DNA of 13,572 nucleotides from positions 1 through 13,572 of the forward strand of contig JAEYRA010000115.1 of NCBI GenBank assembly GCA_023409755.1, given 5' to 3'. Each line of letters begins with the position of its first letter. Position 1 is the stretch's first letter. A program made the translations under genes and the position numbers. Under the pieces are notes generated by a model. That model had not been told where the DNA came from. It did not search any database and was given only the letters and a program-made list of their open reading frames with translations. This document shows positions 1-7,033 of the stretch, piece after piece. Source of the DNA: Bacillota bacterium. Lineage in GTDB: Bacteria; Bacillota; Clostridia; Christensenellales; UMGS416.

Positions 1-173
1 GCCGTGCCGGCGACTTACCAAATATTGTAAACTTTTGACGATCTGCGCGCAAGCGGAAGGCAGGAAGGGCCAACGCATTTATTCCGGGTTATATCTTTCC
101 ACGATACAGGTCGGAGAAGTACTCCCCAAGGACTTGGCTGCACTGTCTGTGTATCCCGAGTGTTCTGGCTGTT

Positions 174-210
174 GCAACCCTCCCCCCCTCTTGGAGGGCG
201 GGAGGGCTGC
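174..210. repeat. 17-bp imperfect inverted repeat (REP-like hairpin)
   Basis: The left arm at 174-190 (GCAACCCTCCCCCCCTC) pairs with the right arm at 194-210 (GAGGGCGGGAGGGCTGC) at 15 of 17 positions, with a TTG loop. There is no T-tract, so it is not a clear terminator. It resembles dispersed intergenic palindromes; only this copy is in the window. Confidence 0.6.
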
Positions 211-356
211 TTCAACCAGGGAATGATTGGCCGACCCGTCGCTGTCGAGAGATGCGCCGACAATTGTGAAAATGACCTACAAATCGCAAAGGATGCCATC
301 GTCATCTCTGCGGTGCTAGTCGGATTTGTGCAGACGGAAAACATCCGAACCGAGCG

Positions 357-457
357 CCCCATCGCAACACGCTGTGTTGCTCACCCTGCTCTCAACGATT
401 TTAACAAATCGTCTGCCACAGGGTGGGGGTAATACCCCATCGCAACACGCTGTGTTG
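357..457. repeat. Compound repeat: two 23-bp direct repeats around a nested dyad
   Basis: Two identical 23-bp copies lie at 357-379 and 435-457, 78 bp apart. Each contains the palindrome CAACACGCTGTGTTG. Between them, CACCCTG (383-389) pairs with CAGGGTG (419-425), and inside that ACGATTT (395-401) pairs with AAATCGT (406-412) around a TAAC loop. GGGGT (426-430) can also pair with ACCCC (434-438) at the start of the second copy. It lies upstream of the esterase promoter, so it is not the esterase leader. An intergenic mobile or REP-type element is the simplest reading. Confidence 0.6.
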
Positions 458-555
458 GTGGTAAGCACCCGTTCTGCCGCCCAATGCAAAGAGCAGTCCC
501 CCATCGGGCTGCGGCACCATCAACCGCAAAGCGCAAAATTGAGCCGGAAAACAAC

Positions 556-583
556 TTGACCTTTGGTGTGGAAGTCATATCAT
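556..583 (+). promoter_or_regulatory. Putative sigma-A-type promoter of the esterase
   Basis: A -35-like TTGACC (556-561) and a -10-like TATCAT (578-583) are separated by 16 bp. Transcription would start near 590, giving a short leader with the ribosome binding site AGAGGTGG just before the ATG at 609. This also argues against the in-frame ATG at 591, which would precede the ribosome binding site. Confidence 0.5.
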
Positions 584-608
584 AAAAGCAATGAAAGAGG
601 TGGACACG

Positions 609-1973
609 ATGCTGATGGAAACGACGATTGAGAGTGGCGCGGTGCGGGGCGTACCGTCCGCAGGGGGCTTCGCGCTGTACAAGGGAATCCCTTACGCCGC
701 GCCACCGGTGGGTCCGCTGCGCTGGCGCGCCCCCCAGCCGCCCCTGCCGTGGAGCGGCGTACGCGCCTGCGACCAGTGGGGCCCCGCCTGCCCCCAGAGC
801 ACGCCCCACACCCCTGACACCCCATATGGGCGTGAGTTTTACGCGAGCGGGGACTACCCGCCGCCTATGGGGGAGGATTGTCTGGTGCTCAACGTCTGGA
901 CGCCGGCGGCCGCTGCCGGCGAGCGCCTGCCGGTGATGGTGTGGATTCACGGCGGCGCATTCACCAATGGCTACGGGCACGAGATTGAGTTTGACGGCGA
1001 CGCCATCTGCCGGCGGGGGTGCATTCTGGTCACCATCCACTACCGGCTCAACGTGTTCGGTTTCTTCGCCCACCCCGACCTGGCGCGGGAGAACGACGCC
1101 GGCGCCACCGGCAATTATGGCCTGCTCGACCAGATTGCCGCCCTCCGATGGGTAAGGGCAAACATCGCGGCCTTCGGCGGCGACGCGGGCAACGTCACGG
1201 TATTCGGGCAGTCGGCCGGCGGGCGCTCCACCCAGGCGCTGTGCTGCTCCCCGCTCCCCAAGGGGCTCTTCCAAAGGGCCATCGTACAGTCGTCAGGCGG
1301 CTTATCTCTGCCCTTCGGCAACAACGCCCGCGCCACGCTGGAGGAACGCGGCGTGCGCCTGATGACGGCGCTGGGCTGCCGCACCCTCTCTGAGCTGCGC
1401 GCCCTCTCCTGGCGCACGCTGCTCAAGGAATTCCTGCGCGTGGATTTGGGCGGCGGGTTCACCTTCTGTGACGACGGACTGGCCCTGCCCCGCCCCCTGA
1501 CGGAAAGCCTGCTGGCCGGTGAGGTGCACGATGTGGACCTCATCGCCGGGTGCACGGTGGACGAGGGCTGCGACGGCAGGACGGAGCACAACCTGTGCGC
1601 GTCGCTGCGGGCCTGGGCGCGGGTGCAGCGCGACGCTGGCCGGCCCATGCGTCTCTACGTCTTTGACCGGAAGCTGCCGGGCGACGACTGGGGCGCGTTC
1701 CACTCGGCGGAGCTGTGGTATGTGTTTGGCACCATCGACCGCTGCTGGCGTCCCCTGACCGACGACGACCGGCGGCTGTCCGCCGCGATGACGGACTGCT
1801 GGACGAACTTCGCCCGCACCGGCGACCCCAATGGCCCCGGCCTGGCCCGGTGGGAACCCTTCGACGACCGGGGTCTTGCCATGCGCTTTGCCATCGATGG
1901 CTGCGGCATGGCCGACTACAGCCTGGACGGCCGCATGACCGCGCTGGAAGACACGCTGATGGCGAACGGGTAA
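609..1973 (+). CDS. Type-B carboxylesterase (alpha/beta hydrolase, PnbA-like), shortened
   Basis: A 454-residue serine esterase of the carboxylesterase type B / para-nitrobenzyl esterase family, expected to hydrolyse carboxylic esters in the cytoplasm; no signal peptide is seen. The oxyanion-hole HGGAF is at residues 114-118. The nucleophile elbow GQSAGG places Ser202, the acid is Glu319 (TVDEG) and the base is His365 (FHSAELWYVFG). The C-terminal signature WTNFARTGDPNGPG is at 398-411. An in-frame ATG at 591 lies before the ribosome binding site AGAGGTGG (596-603), so ATG 609 is preferred; ATG 615 is also possible. Glu-to-His spacing is 46 residues against about 89 in B. subtilis PnbA (S189/E310/H399), so a lid or surface segment is missing. 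It is transcribed alone and ends at a bidirectional terminator. The substrate cannot be inferred. Confidence 0.92.
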   Translation: MLMETTIESGAVRGVPSAGGFALYKGIPYAAPPVGPLRWRAPQPPLPWSGVRACDQWGPACPQSTPHTPDTPYGREFYASGDYPPPMGEDCLVLNVWTPAAAAGERLPVMVWIHGGAFTNGYGHEIEFDGDAICRRGCILVTIHYRLNVFGFFAHPDLARENDAGATGNYGLLDQIAALRWVRANIAAFGGDAGNVTVFGQSAGGRSTQALCCSPLPKGLFQRAIVQSSGGLSLPFGNNARATLEERGVRLMTALGCRTLSELRALSWRTLLKEFLRVDLGGGFTFCDDGLALPRPLTESLLAGEVHDVDLIAGCTVDEGCDGRTEHNLCASLRAWARVQRDAGRPMRLYVFDRKLPGDDWGAFHSAELWYVFGTIDRCWRPLTDDDRRLSAAMTDCWTNFARTGDPNGPGLARWEPFDDRGLAMRFAIDGCGMADYSLDGRMTALEDTLMANG

Positions 1974-1992
1974 CAGCAAGATACGTACACAC

Positions 1993-2021
1993 AAAGAGCG
2001 TCCGCATTGCGGACGCTCTTT
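1993..2021. terminator. Bidirectional rho-independent terminator
   Basis: A perfect 13-bp stem (AAAGAGCGTCCGC at 1993-2005 with GCGGACGCTCTTT at 2009-2021) has an ATT loop. A's on the left and T's on the right give a usable tail in both directions. It sits in the 67-bp gap between the convergent esterase and metallo-hydrolase genes and can end both transcripts. Confidence 0.85.
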
Positions 2022-2040
2022 CTTTGATGAACTGCTCCCC

Positions 2041-2877
2041 TCAGGCACGAACGCGCTCCCGCGAGAAGGCAATCTGCGCCGCGCCGTGGATGCGCACGGT
2101 CACCATGCGGCCGGCGGCGTTCAGCATCTCGTCGTATCGGGTGGGGTCGCGCAGCAGGTCCTCACAGCAGGAGACCATGTCGTCGATGATGGCCGGGGAA
2201 ATGCCCAGGTCCGAGTGGCCGGGGTACAGGGCGTCAATCTCCCCTTTGCGGCGCTGCAGCACCAGCAGTTTGTCGCGGAAGGCTTCCACGGTGCACCAGG
2301 CTCTGTGGGGGCCCTGAGGCAGGGGACCAAAGATGTAGGTGGGCGTGCGCACGATGGCGTCGCCGCTGAAGAGCAGCCGCCGCTTGCGGTCCAGGAGCCC
2401 AATGCCGCCCGGCGTGTGCCCCGGCAGGTGGAACACCTCCACCTCGTACCCACCGCCCAGGTCAAAGACGTGGCCCTCCTCCACCGTCACCACCTCATAG
2501 GGCTGGGCGGGCACCAGATCCGCCGCGGTGTAGAACGTGCCTTCGGGCGGGATGGTGAAGCGGGCGGCAGCGTCGGGGTGCAGGCCCTCGGCATCCATGG
2601 CGTGGATGAACACCCGCCCAAACTGGGGGTTGCCCCGCACGTGGTCACCGTGGAAGTGGGTGTTGACCACGGTGATGGGCAGGTCGGTCACCCGCTCCAC
2701 CATGGCTTTGAGATCACCAATGCCGAAGCCCGTGTCAATGAGGAGAGCCCGGTCACGCCCGCAGATAAGGTGGCACCACGCATCGCCGCCAAGGCCCGGG
2801 CTTTTGGCCAGTGCGTGGAAGAGGCCCTTCTCGGGGGAGTAGATCTTCAGATAGGAATCGTTCGCTTTGGAAGCCAT
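2041..2877 (-). CDS. Metallo-beta-lactamase-fold hydrolase
   Basis: A 278-residue MBL-fold metallohydrolase with the full two-metal ligand set: HFHGDH at 74-79 (His74, His76, Asp78, His79), His154 in GHTPGG, Asp173 in SGDA and His221 in PGHSD. This pattern is that of the glyoxalase II / general MBL hydrolase group. There is no signal peptide and no extra domain such as flavodoxin or rhodanese, so a soluble cytoplasmic hydrolase is likely with unknown substrate (thioester, lactone or phosphodiester are all used in the family). The start is supported by AAAGGA (2892-2887) nine bases before the ATG. It lies 87 bp downstream of the lipoprotein gene on the same strand with no terminator between, so co-transcription is likely. 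Beta-lactamase activity should not be assumed. Confidence 0.9.
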   Translation of the reverse strand: MASKANDSYLKIYSPEKGLFHALAKSPGLGGDAWCHLICGRDRALLIDTGFGIGDLKAMVERVTDLPITVVNTHFHGDHVRGNPQFGRVFIHAMDAEGLHPDAAARFTIPPEGTFYTAADLVPAQPYEVVTVEEGHVFDLGGGYEVEVFHLPGHTPGGIGLLDRKRRLLFSGDAIVRTPTYIFGPLPQGPHRAWCTVEAFRDKLLVLQRRKGEIDALYPGHSDLGISPAIIDDMVSCCEDLLRDPTRYDEMLNAAGRMVTVRIHGAAQIAFSRERVRA

Positions 2878-2964
2878 GGTTGACCATCCTTTCTGTGCTC
2901 ACACCGGATGGAGCGCTATGCCCATCGGGGCCAGTATAGCGCAGTACAACCGGTCTGGCAGCCA

Positions 2965-3567
2965 TCAATCCTCGGCGTGCCCGGCCTGCCACACCACCGA
3001 CAGGGCGGCGGCGCACTCGTCAATTGTCAGACCATCATATGGCGCGTACTGCTCCTCATCGTAGAGGGCCAGCACCCTGCCATCCTCCACGAAGAACAGT
3101 GACGGCGCGAAGTACACCGGTGGTGCTTTGTCATCGTAGGCCACCTTGGCATCCCTGTCAGTCGTGGCAAGGCAGAGCAGCACATCGCCCTTGCGCGGCA
3201 CATAGATCTGTCCCAGATCACCCACAGAGAACCAAGCCAGCACCTCGTCGTCGGGGCATGTCCCGGCGAGCACGCGGCCCACCCACAGGCGGTAACCGTA
3301 CCGCTCCACCCGGCTCACCGTGCCGTCGGAAGCCGTCTCTTCCAGAGTCAACGCGGCGGGGACGTCCTCCACCGTGCCGATGACGACGGCGTCGTGCCGC
3401 CCCATCCACTCTTCCAGCGCAATCTGGACGCCGTCGGGTTCGTTTCCCTCCGGTGTGAAGGTCGGGTGGCGGCTGCGGAACTCGGCCACCGTGGGGGCGG
3501 CGCAGGCACACAGCAACGCCCCCAGCGCCACCAGCAGAGCAGTCACCCGTCGTAATCGCGTATCCAC
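2965..3567 (-). CDS. Putative lipoprotein of unknown function
   Basis: A 200-residue protein starting at GTG. The N-terminus has a basic stretch (RLRR, residues 4-7), a hydrophobic core (8-19) and a lipobox-like LCAC that puts the lipidated Cys at 22, so a membrane-anchored extracellular lipoprotein of about 179 residues is predicted. I do not recognise the mature part; it is rich in Val, Asp and Glu, has runs compatible with beta-strands and no catalytic motif that I can name. A stop lies four codons upstream of the GTG, so no earlier start exists. The nearest ribosome binding site, GGAAAGG (3588-3582), is 14 bases away, which is long, so initiation may be weak. It precedes the MBL-fold gene on the same strand. 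Confidence 0.7.
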   Translation of the reverse strand: MDTRLRRVTALLVALGALLCACAAPTVAEFRSRHPTFTPEGNEPDGVQIALEEWMGRHDAVVIGTVEDVPAALTLEETASDGTVSRVERYGYRLWVGRVLAGTCPDDEVLAWFSVGDLGQIYVPRKGDVLLCLATTDRDAKVAYDDKAPPVYFAPSLFFVEDGRVLALYDEEQYAPYDGLTIDECAAALSVVWQAGHAED

Positions 3568-3593
3568 GGCCCAACTTCACGCCTTTCCGCCCC

Positions 3594-3622
3594 AGCATAT
3601 TCCTTTCGCGCCAAAAACTCAA
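3594..3622 (-). promoter_or_regulatory. Possible promoter of the lipoprotein/MBL pair
   Basis: On the minus strand, TTGAGT (3622-3617) and TATGCT (3599-3594) are separated by 17 bp. Each box matches consensus at four of six positions. Transcription would start about 20 bases before the GTG start, leaving a very short leader. Confidence 0.35.
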
Positions 3623-3818
3623 CACCCGTGCCACACGGCGCTCGGCGGGGCGGGCTCCGTCCGTCAGGCGGGCAGGACACACCACGCCGGCAGAACGGCA
3701 CCGGCGGCAATCGGGCGCGCGGGTGCGGTTTACCTGCCCCCCCGGCTATGGCGGCGCGTGGCCCCACACCTGAGCAAACTGCTGCAAAAAAACGTGTGAA
3801 TTCAGTGCCATTGGTCCA
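3623..3818. other. GC-rich intergenic stretch without a gene
   Basis: Part of the divergent region between the lipoprotein gene and tetR. I see no gene. The segments GGCGGGCAGG and CCTGCCCCCC (roughly 3668-3677 and 3738-3748) are almost complementary but about 60 bases apart, with several competing GC pairings between them. No T-tract or known RNA motif is visible. Confidence 0.5.
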
Positions 3819-3847
3819 TTGAACGGGGATGGGCACCTGCATATACT
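3819..3847 (+). promoter_or_regulatory. Promoter of the tetR-yhgE operon
   Basis: TTGAAC (3819-3824) and TATACT (3842-3847) are exactly 17 bp apart, giving a good housekeeping-type promoter. The expected transcription start is near 3854, about 45 bases before the tetR ATG. Confidence 0.65.
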
Positions 3848-3853
3848 GTGGAA

Positions 3854-3876
3854 TGACCAAATTTAGATATTAGTCA
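3854..3876. promoter_or_regulatory. Candidate TetR-family operator
   Basis: A 23-bp imperfect dyad begins TGACCAA and ends TTAGTCA, so the outer arms mirror each other at six of seven positions around an A/T-rich centre. It begins at the predicted transcription start of the tetR gene, where bound repressor would block transcription. This suggests autoregulation of the operon; binding is inferred from position and symmetry only. Confidence 0.5.
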
Positions 3877-3897
3877 GTTCGTCAGTGGAGGTGCCCC

Positions 3898-4530
3898 ATG
3901 GACAGCAAGGCGAAGAAACGGGACGAAATAGCCAGCGCCGCGCAGGCGTTGTTTGCCGAGTACGGCTTCAAGTCCGTCAGCATCGATCAAATTGCCCAAC
4001 GGGCCCAGGTCGGCAAGGGCACGTTCTACCTCTACTTCAAGGACAAGGAGGATGTGCTGCAGGAGATCATGCTGCGGCACCTGCGGGTGTTGGAGCAGGA
4101 GGTACGCGGCATTGAAGCCCGGTGTCTGCCGCTGCTCGATGAAATCCACCAGAGCATGCTGGCCTGCCTTGCCTTCCGCGTCAACCAGCGGCTGCCCCAC
4201 AAACTGGCGCAGGAGGCGCAGGAGCTGCAAACCCCTTCAGCCATCCGCGCAATCCAGCAGATGGAGGAGGCCATTGAGCAGAACCTGCGCCTGCGGCTGG
4301 ATCGCGCCCGGGACCAAGGGCTGCTGCGTGCCACCAACACCGAGCTTCTGGCCTTCCTCATCCACGCCGTCTACAAGGCCGTGGCCTTCGACTGGGAGGA
4401 GAGGCACGGCAAGCTCGACGACCGGCAGCTGGCCGATGCCGTCATGTCGGTGCTGCAGCACGGCCTGCTGCGCAACCCCGGAAATCCCCCGGCGGGTGAA
4501 GAGCCCGCCGTCGGCACTGAAATCATCTGA
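3898..4530 (+). CDS. TetR-family transcriptional regulator (YhgD-like)
   Basis: A 210-residue TetR/AcrR-type repressor. The N-terminal DNA-binding domain spans about residues 8-55, with the helix-turn-helix around 27-46 and the family signature ending in KGTFYLYFKDKEDVL (40-54). The rest (about 60-200) is a helical, ligand-binding and dimerisation domain, whose sequence is too variable to name an inducer. The start has GGAGGTG at 3887-3893, four bases before the ATG. The stop codon (4528-4530) directly abuts the ribosome binding site of the next gene, so the two are tightly coupled. A TetR gene ahead of a YhgE/Pip gene matches the B. subtilis yhgD-yhgE arrangement, so it most likely represses this operon through the dyad in front of it. 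Confidence 0.92.
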   Translation: MDSKAKKRDEIASAAQALFAEYGFKSVSIDQIAQRAQVGKGTFYLYFKDKEDVLQEIMLRHLRVLEQEVRGIEARCLPLLDEIHQSMLACLAFRVNQRLPHKLAQEAQELQTPSAIRAIQQMEEAIEQNLRLRLDRARDQGLLRATNTELLAFLIHAVYKAVAFDWEERHGKLDDRQLADAVMSVLQHGLLRNPGNPPAGEEPAVGTEII

Positions 4531-4542
4531 GGAGGTATTTAT

Positions 4543-6831
4543 ATGAAGAAAACCTCAATGTGGCGCAAGGTCGTCATTCTGATCGGCGTCATCGTCATCC
4601 CGCTGGCTTACAGCCTGTTCTACCTGGCAGCATTCTGGGACCCGTACAGCCGTCTCGACCAGCTGCCGGTGGCGGTGGTCAACCTCGACCAGGGGGCACA
4701 GATCAACGGGGAAGAGCGCAACCTGGGCAATGAGCTGGTGGACCGCATGAAGGACAACGACGAGCTTAAGTGGGTGTTCACCAACCCGGACGACGCCAAA
4801 GCTGGCCTGGCCGGTACAAGTTACTACGCCACGATCACGATCCCGGCAGACTTCACCCAAAACGTGGCGACAGCCGACAGTGTGGAGAAGGTGAAGGCCA
4901 CCATCCAATACTCCAGCAACGAGGCACACAACTTCCTGGCCAGCCAGATCCTCAGCAAGGCCATGCTGACGCTGGAGGAGCAAACCCGAGGGGCCATTGA
5001 CCGCGAACTGACCCAGACGCTGAGCGACAAACTCACCGAAATGCCCGACAAGCTCGAAGACCTCAACGATGGCATTGGGGAGCTCAAGGACGGGGCCAGC
5101 GACCTCAACGATGGCGCGGCCGACCTCAAGGATGGCGCCAACGACCTGGACGACGGTGCGGCGGACCTGAAAGACGGCGTGCAGGCCGTCGACAGCGGCG
5201 CACAGGACCTGAAGGCAGGCACCAAGAAGCTCAACAACGGCGCACAGAACCTGAAGAACGGCGCGGCCAAGGTGAATGGCGGCGCACAGGATTTGAGGGA
5301 CGGCGCACAGGACCTGGCCGGCGGCCTGGGGCAGCTCAAAGACGGTGCAGCCACCCTGCAGGCTGGCGCGGTCTCACTGGATGGGTACCTGCAGCAAGCC
5401 GAGCAAGGCGCGAACCAGCTGGCTGAAGGGGCGGCGAGCATCCCGGCCCTCCTCGACAGCACCGGGAAGCTGAGCGACGCGGCGGCCAACATGGCCGACA
5501 AGACGGCCCAGTACGTCGCCGCGGTGGATGGCCTCATCGGGCAAAATGAGTCGACGGCCAGCGTGCTTGCCGGCTACGTCAGCCGTCACCCCGAGGCCAT
5601 GACGGATCCCGGCTTTGCCGCGCTGATGAGCGGTCTTTCGGGTGCCGGCAGCCAGCTTGCTGCCCTTCAGCAGAGCGGGGACGGCATCAAGCAATACACC
5701 GCGGGCGTGGCTGACAAGACCGACGCCCTGGCCGATGGGGCCACAGGGCTCACCGCTCTCCAAGACGGCACGACCGGCCTTGCCGGGGCACTGGCGAGCA
5801 TCGAGGGCGGCGCAGCCACCCTGTCCACCGGCGCGGCCACCCTCACAGACAAACTGGACGAAGCCAAAACCGGCGCGGCCACCCTGGCCACGGGGGCGGC
5901 CACCCTGGCCGTCGGCACCAGCGACCTGGCCAACGGGGCCAAGGACCTAACCGCCGGCACCGGCAAGCTCGCCACCGGCGCCAAGGACCTGGCCAGCGGC
6001 ACCAGCCAATTGGCCGATGGCGCTACTACTCTCAAGAGCGGCACGTCCGACCTCAAGGATGGGGCAGGCAAGCTGAAGAATGGCACTGATGAGCTCCTGG
6101 ACGGCACGGTGACCGCCCAGGACAAGGTGAGCGATTCCATCACCGACGCCCGGGATGAACTGACCAACCTGGACGGGCTGGCCTCCTATGCTGAGGAGCC
6201 TGTGAGCGTGGAGGATAACCCCACCAACCCTGTGCCCAATTATGGCACAGCCTTCGCCCCCTACTTCATGTCGCTCTCGCTGTGGGTCGGCGCAATCATC
6301 CTGTTCGTGGGCGTCTACCTCGACCCTGACAACCGGTTCCAGTCTTTGGGCCGCTACTCCCGCCGCCGCTACGCCCGGGTGGCCGCGTTCGCCCTCGTCG
6401 GTTTGGCCCAGTCGGTGTCGCTGGCCTTCCTGGTGCAGCACGTGCTGGGGCTGACGGTCAAGAACATCTGGGGCTTCTACGCCAGCTGCATCCTGGTGTC
6501 GGTGGTGTTCACTTCGGTGGTGGAGTTCTTCATGGTGAATCTCAAGGACGCGGGCAAGTTCCTGTCGCTGCTGTTCCTCATCCTGCAGCTCACCGCCTGC
6601 GGCGGTACCTTCCCCATGGAGACGGTGCCTTCCTTCTTCCGCTTCCTCTACCCCTACATGCCCATGACCTACTCGGTCTCCTTGTTCAAGGACATTGTGA
6701 GCGTGGGGTACGGCGAGTGGCACAGCGTGCTGGTGCTGGGGTGCATCTTCGTGGCCTTCACGGCCATGACGGTGGCCGCGGACGCCCTGCGGCGCAAGAG
6801 CCAGCCCCAGCTTCCCTCGCTGGAAGCGTAA
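4543..6831 (+). CDS. yhgE: YhgE/Pip-family membrane protein
   Basis: A 762-residue membrane protein of the YhgE/Pip (phage infection protein) family. The N-terminal region has one membrane helix (about 9-30) followed by the typical extracellular head domain (WDPYSRLDQLPVAVVNLDQG, 32-51). The long central segment has two blocks of seven-residue repeats (176-301 and 408-526; listed separately), predicted to form elongated extracellular helices. The C-terminus has about five membrane helices (572-593, 612-634, 644-666, 671-692, 725-747), the ABC-2-type permease-like part. Family members include the Lactococcus phage-infection protein Pip and proteins similar to EsaA of type VII secretion; the cellular role is not settled. 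No LXG toxin, WXG100 or EssC gene is nearby, so a secretion role is not supported here. GGAGGT (4531-4536) lies six bases before the ATG and twelve bases after tetR. Confidence 0.93.
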   Translation: MKKTSMWRKVVILIGVIVIPLAYSLFYLAAFWDPYSRLDQLPVAVVNLDQGAQINGEERNLGNELVDRMKDNDELKWVFTNPDDAKAGLAGTSYYATITIPADFTQNVATADSVEKVKATIQYSSNEAHNFLASQILSKAMLTLEEQTRGAIDRELTQTLSDKLTEMPDKLEDLNDGIGELKDGASDLNDGAADLKDGANDLDDGAADLKDGVQAVDSGAQDLKAGTKKLNNGAQNLKNGAAKVNGGAQDLRDGAQDLAGGLGQLKDGAATLQAGAVSLDGYLQQAEQGANQLAEGAASIPALLDSTGKLSDAAANMADKTAQYVAAVDGLIGQNESTASVLAGYVSRHPEAMTDPGFAALMSGLSGAGSQLAALQQSGDGIKQYTAGVADKTDALADGATGLTALQDGTTGLAGALASIEGGAATLSTGAATLTDKLDEAKTGAATLATGAATLAVGTSDLANGAKDLTAGTGKLATGAKDLASGTSQLADGATTLKSGTSDLKDGAGKLKNGTDELLDGTVTAQDKVSDSITDARDELTNLDGLASYAEEPVSVEDNPTNPVPNYGTAFAPYFMSLSLWVGAIILFVGVYLDPDNRFQSLGRYSRRRYARVAAFALVGLAQSVSLAFLVQHVLGLTVKNIWGFYASCILVSVVFTSVVEFFMVNLKDAGKFLSLLFLILQLTACGGTFPMETVPSFFRFLYPYMPMTYSVSLFKDIVSVGYGEWHSVLVLGCIFVAFTAMTVAADALRRKSQPQLPSLEA
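5068..5445 (+). repeat. First block of 21-bp (heptad) repeats in yhgE
   Basis: Eighteen consecutive seven-residue units run from residue 176 to 301 with consensus [DNSAG]-G-A-x-x-L-x, for example DGASDLN, DGAADLK and SGAQDLK. The unbroken register implies a regular helical rod. At DNA level the 21-bp units are similar but diverged, so the repeat is kept mainly by protein constraint. Confidence 0.85.
5764..6120 (+). repeat. Second block of 21-bp (heptad) repeats in yhgE
   Basis: Seventeen consecutive units run from residue 408 to 526, such as TGAATLA (twice in tandem), SGTSQLA and DGAGKLK; one unit (DKLDEAK, 436-442) lacks the Gly. The unit preference differs from block one (T/S-G-A/T rather than D-G-A). 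A 105-residue non-repeat segment (302-406) separates the two blocks, consistent with two antiparallel helical arms joined by a tip. Confidence 0.85.
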
Positions 6832-6906
6832 CAACCCACAACACCGACAAAGGCGCGGACAACCGTCCAATGCCATTCCGTTGAGTGATTTCGTTGTCAA
6901 CACACC

Positions 6907-6940
6907 AGTCCCCCTCATATGGAATATGAGGGGGACTTTT
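6907..6940 (+). terminator. Rho-independent terminator of the tetR-yhgE operon
   Basis: A perfect 14-bp stem (AGTCCCCCTCATAT at 6907-6920 with ATATGAGGGGGACT at 6924-6937) has a GGA loop and is followed by TTTT. It starts 76 bp after the yhgE stop. There is no T-tail on the minus strand, so it serves only the plus strand; no separate terminator for the convergent dehydrogenase gene was found. Confidence 0.85.
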
Positions 6941-7033
6941 CGCTTTATGGGTGCGCTGCCATTTGTCGGTTCCGATGCGCAGAGAACACAGCGATGAGAG
7001 CTGGGCTGGCAGGAGTTCGTTTCGTTCCCTGGC

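Larger units (their letters stand above)
1..555. other. Gene-poor left flank with repeats
   Basis: No open frame here has a ribosome binding site, a recognisable domain or a convincing start; the short frames on both strands overlap one another. The stretch holds a G/C-rich hairpin (174-210) and a compound repeat (357-457), listed separately. It looks like intergenic repeat sequence rather than a decayed gene, but a degenerate relic cannot be excluded. Confidence 0.6.

Noticed and set aside
160..432. Small plus-strand frame in the left flank
   Set aside because: It runs through the hairpin and the first direct repeat, has no ribosome binding site, and competes with overlapping frames on the other strand.
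381..1274. 297-codon minus-strand frame opposite the esterase start
   Set aside because: It is antisense to the esterase, runs into the repeat region and lacks a ribosome binding site.
3660..3750. GC-rich near-palindromes before tetR considered as a riboswitch or terminator
   Set aside because: The arms are far apart with several competing pairings, no T-tract and no known aptamer motif, and they lie upstream of the promoter.
5068..6120. Heptad-coding tandem repeats considered as a CRISPR-like array
   Set aside because: The 21-bp units have no spacers, stay in frame within yhgE, and follow a protein heptad.
4543..6831. YhgE-like protein as part of a type VII secretion or LXG toxin locus
   Set aside because: There is no WXG100, EssC-type ATPase, LXG toxin or immunity gene nearby, and the TetR partner points to the ordinary yhgD-yhgE arrangement.
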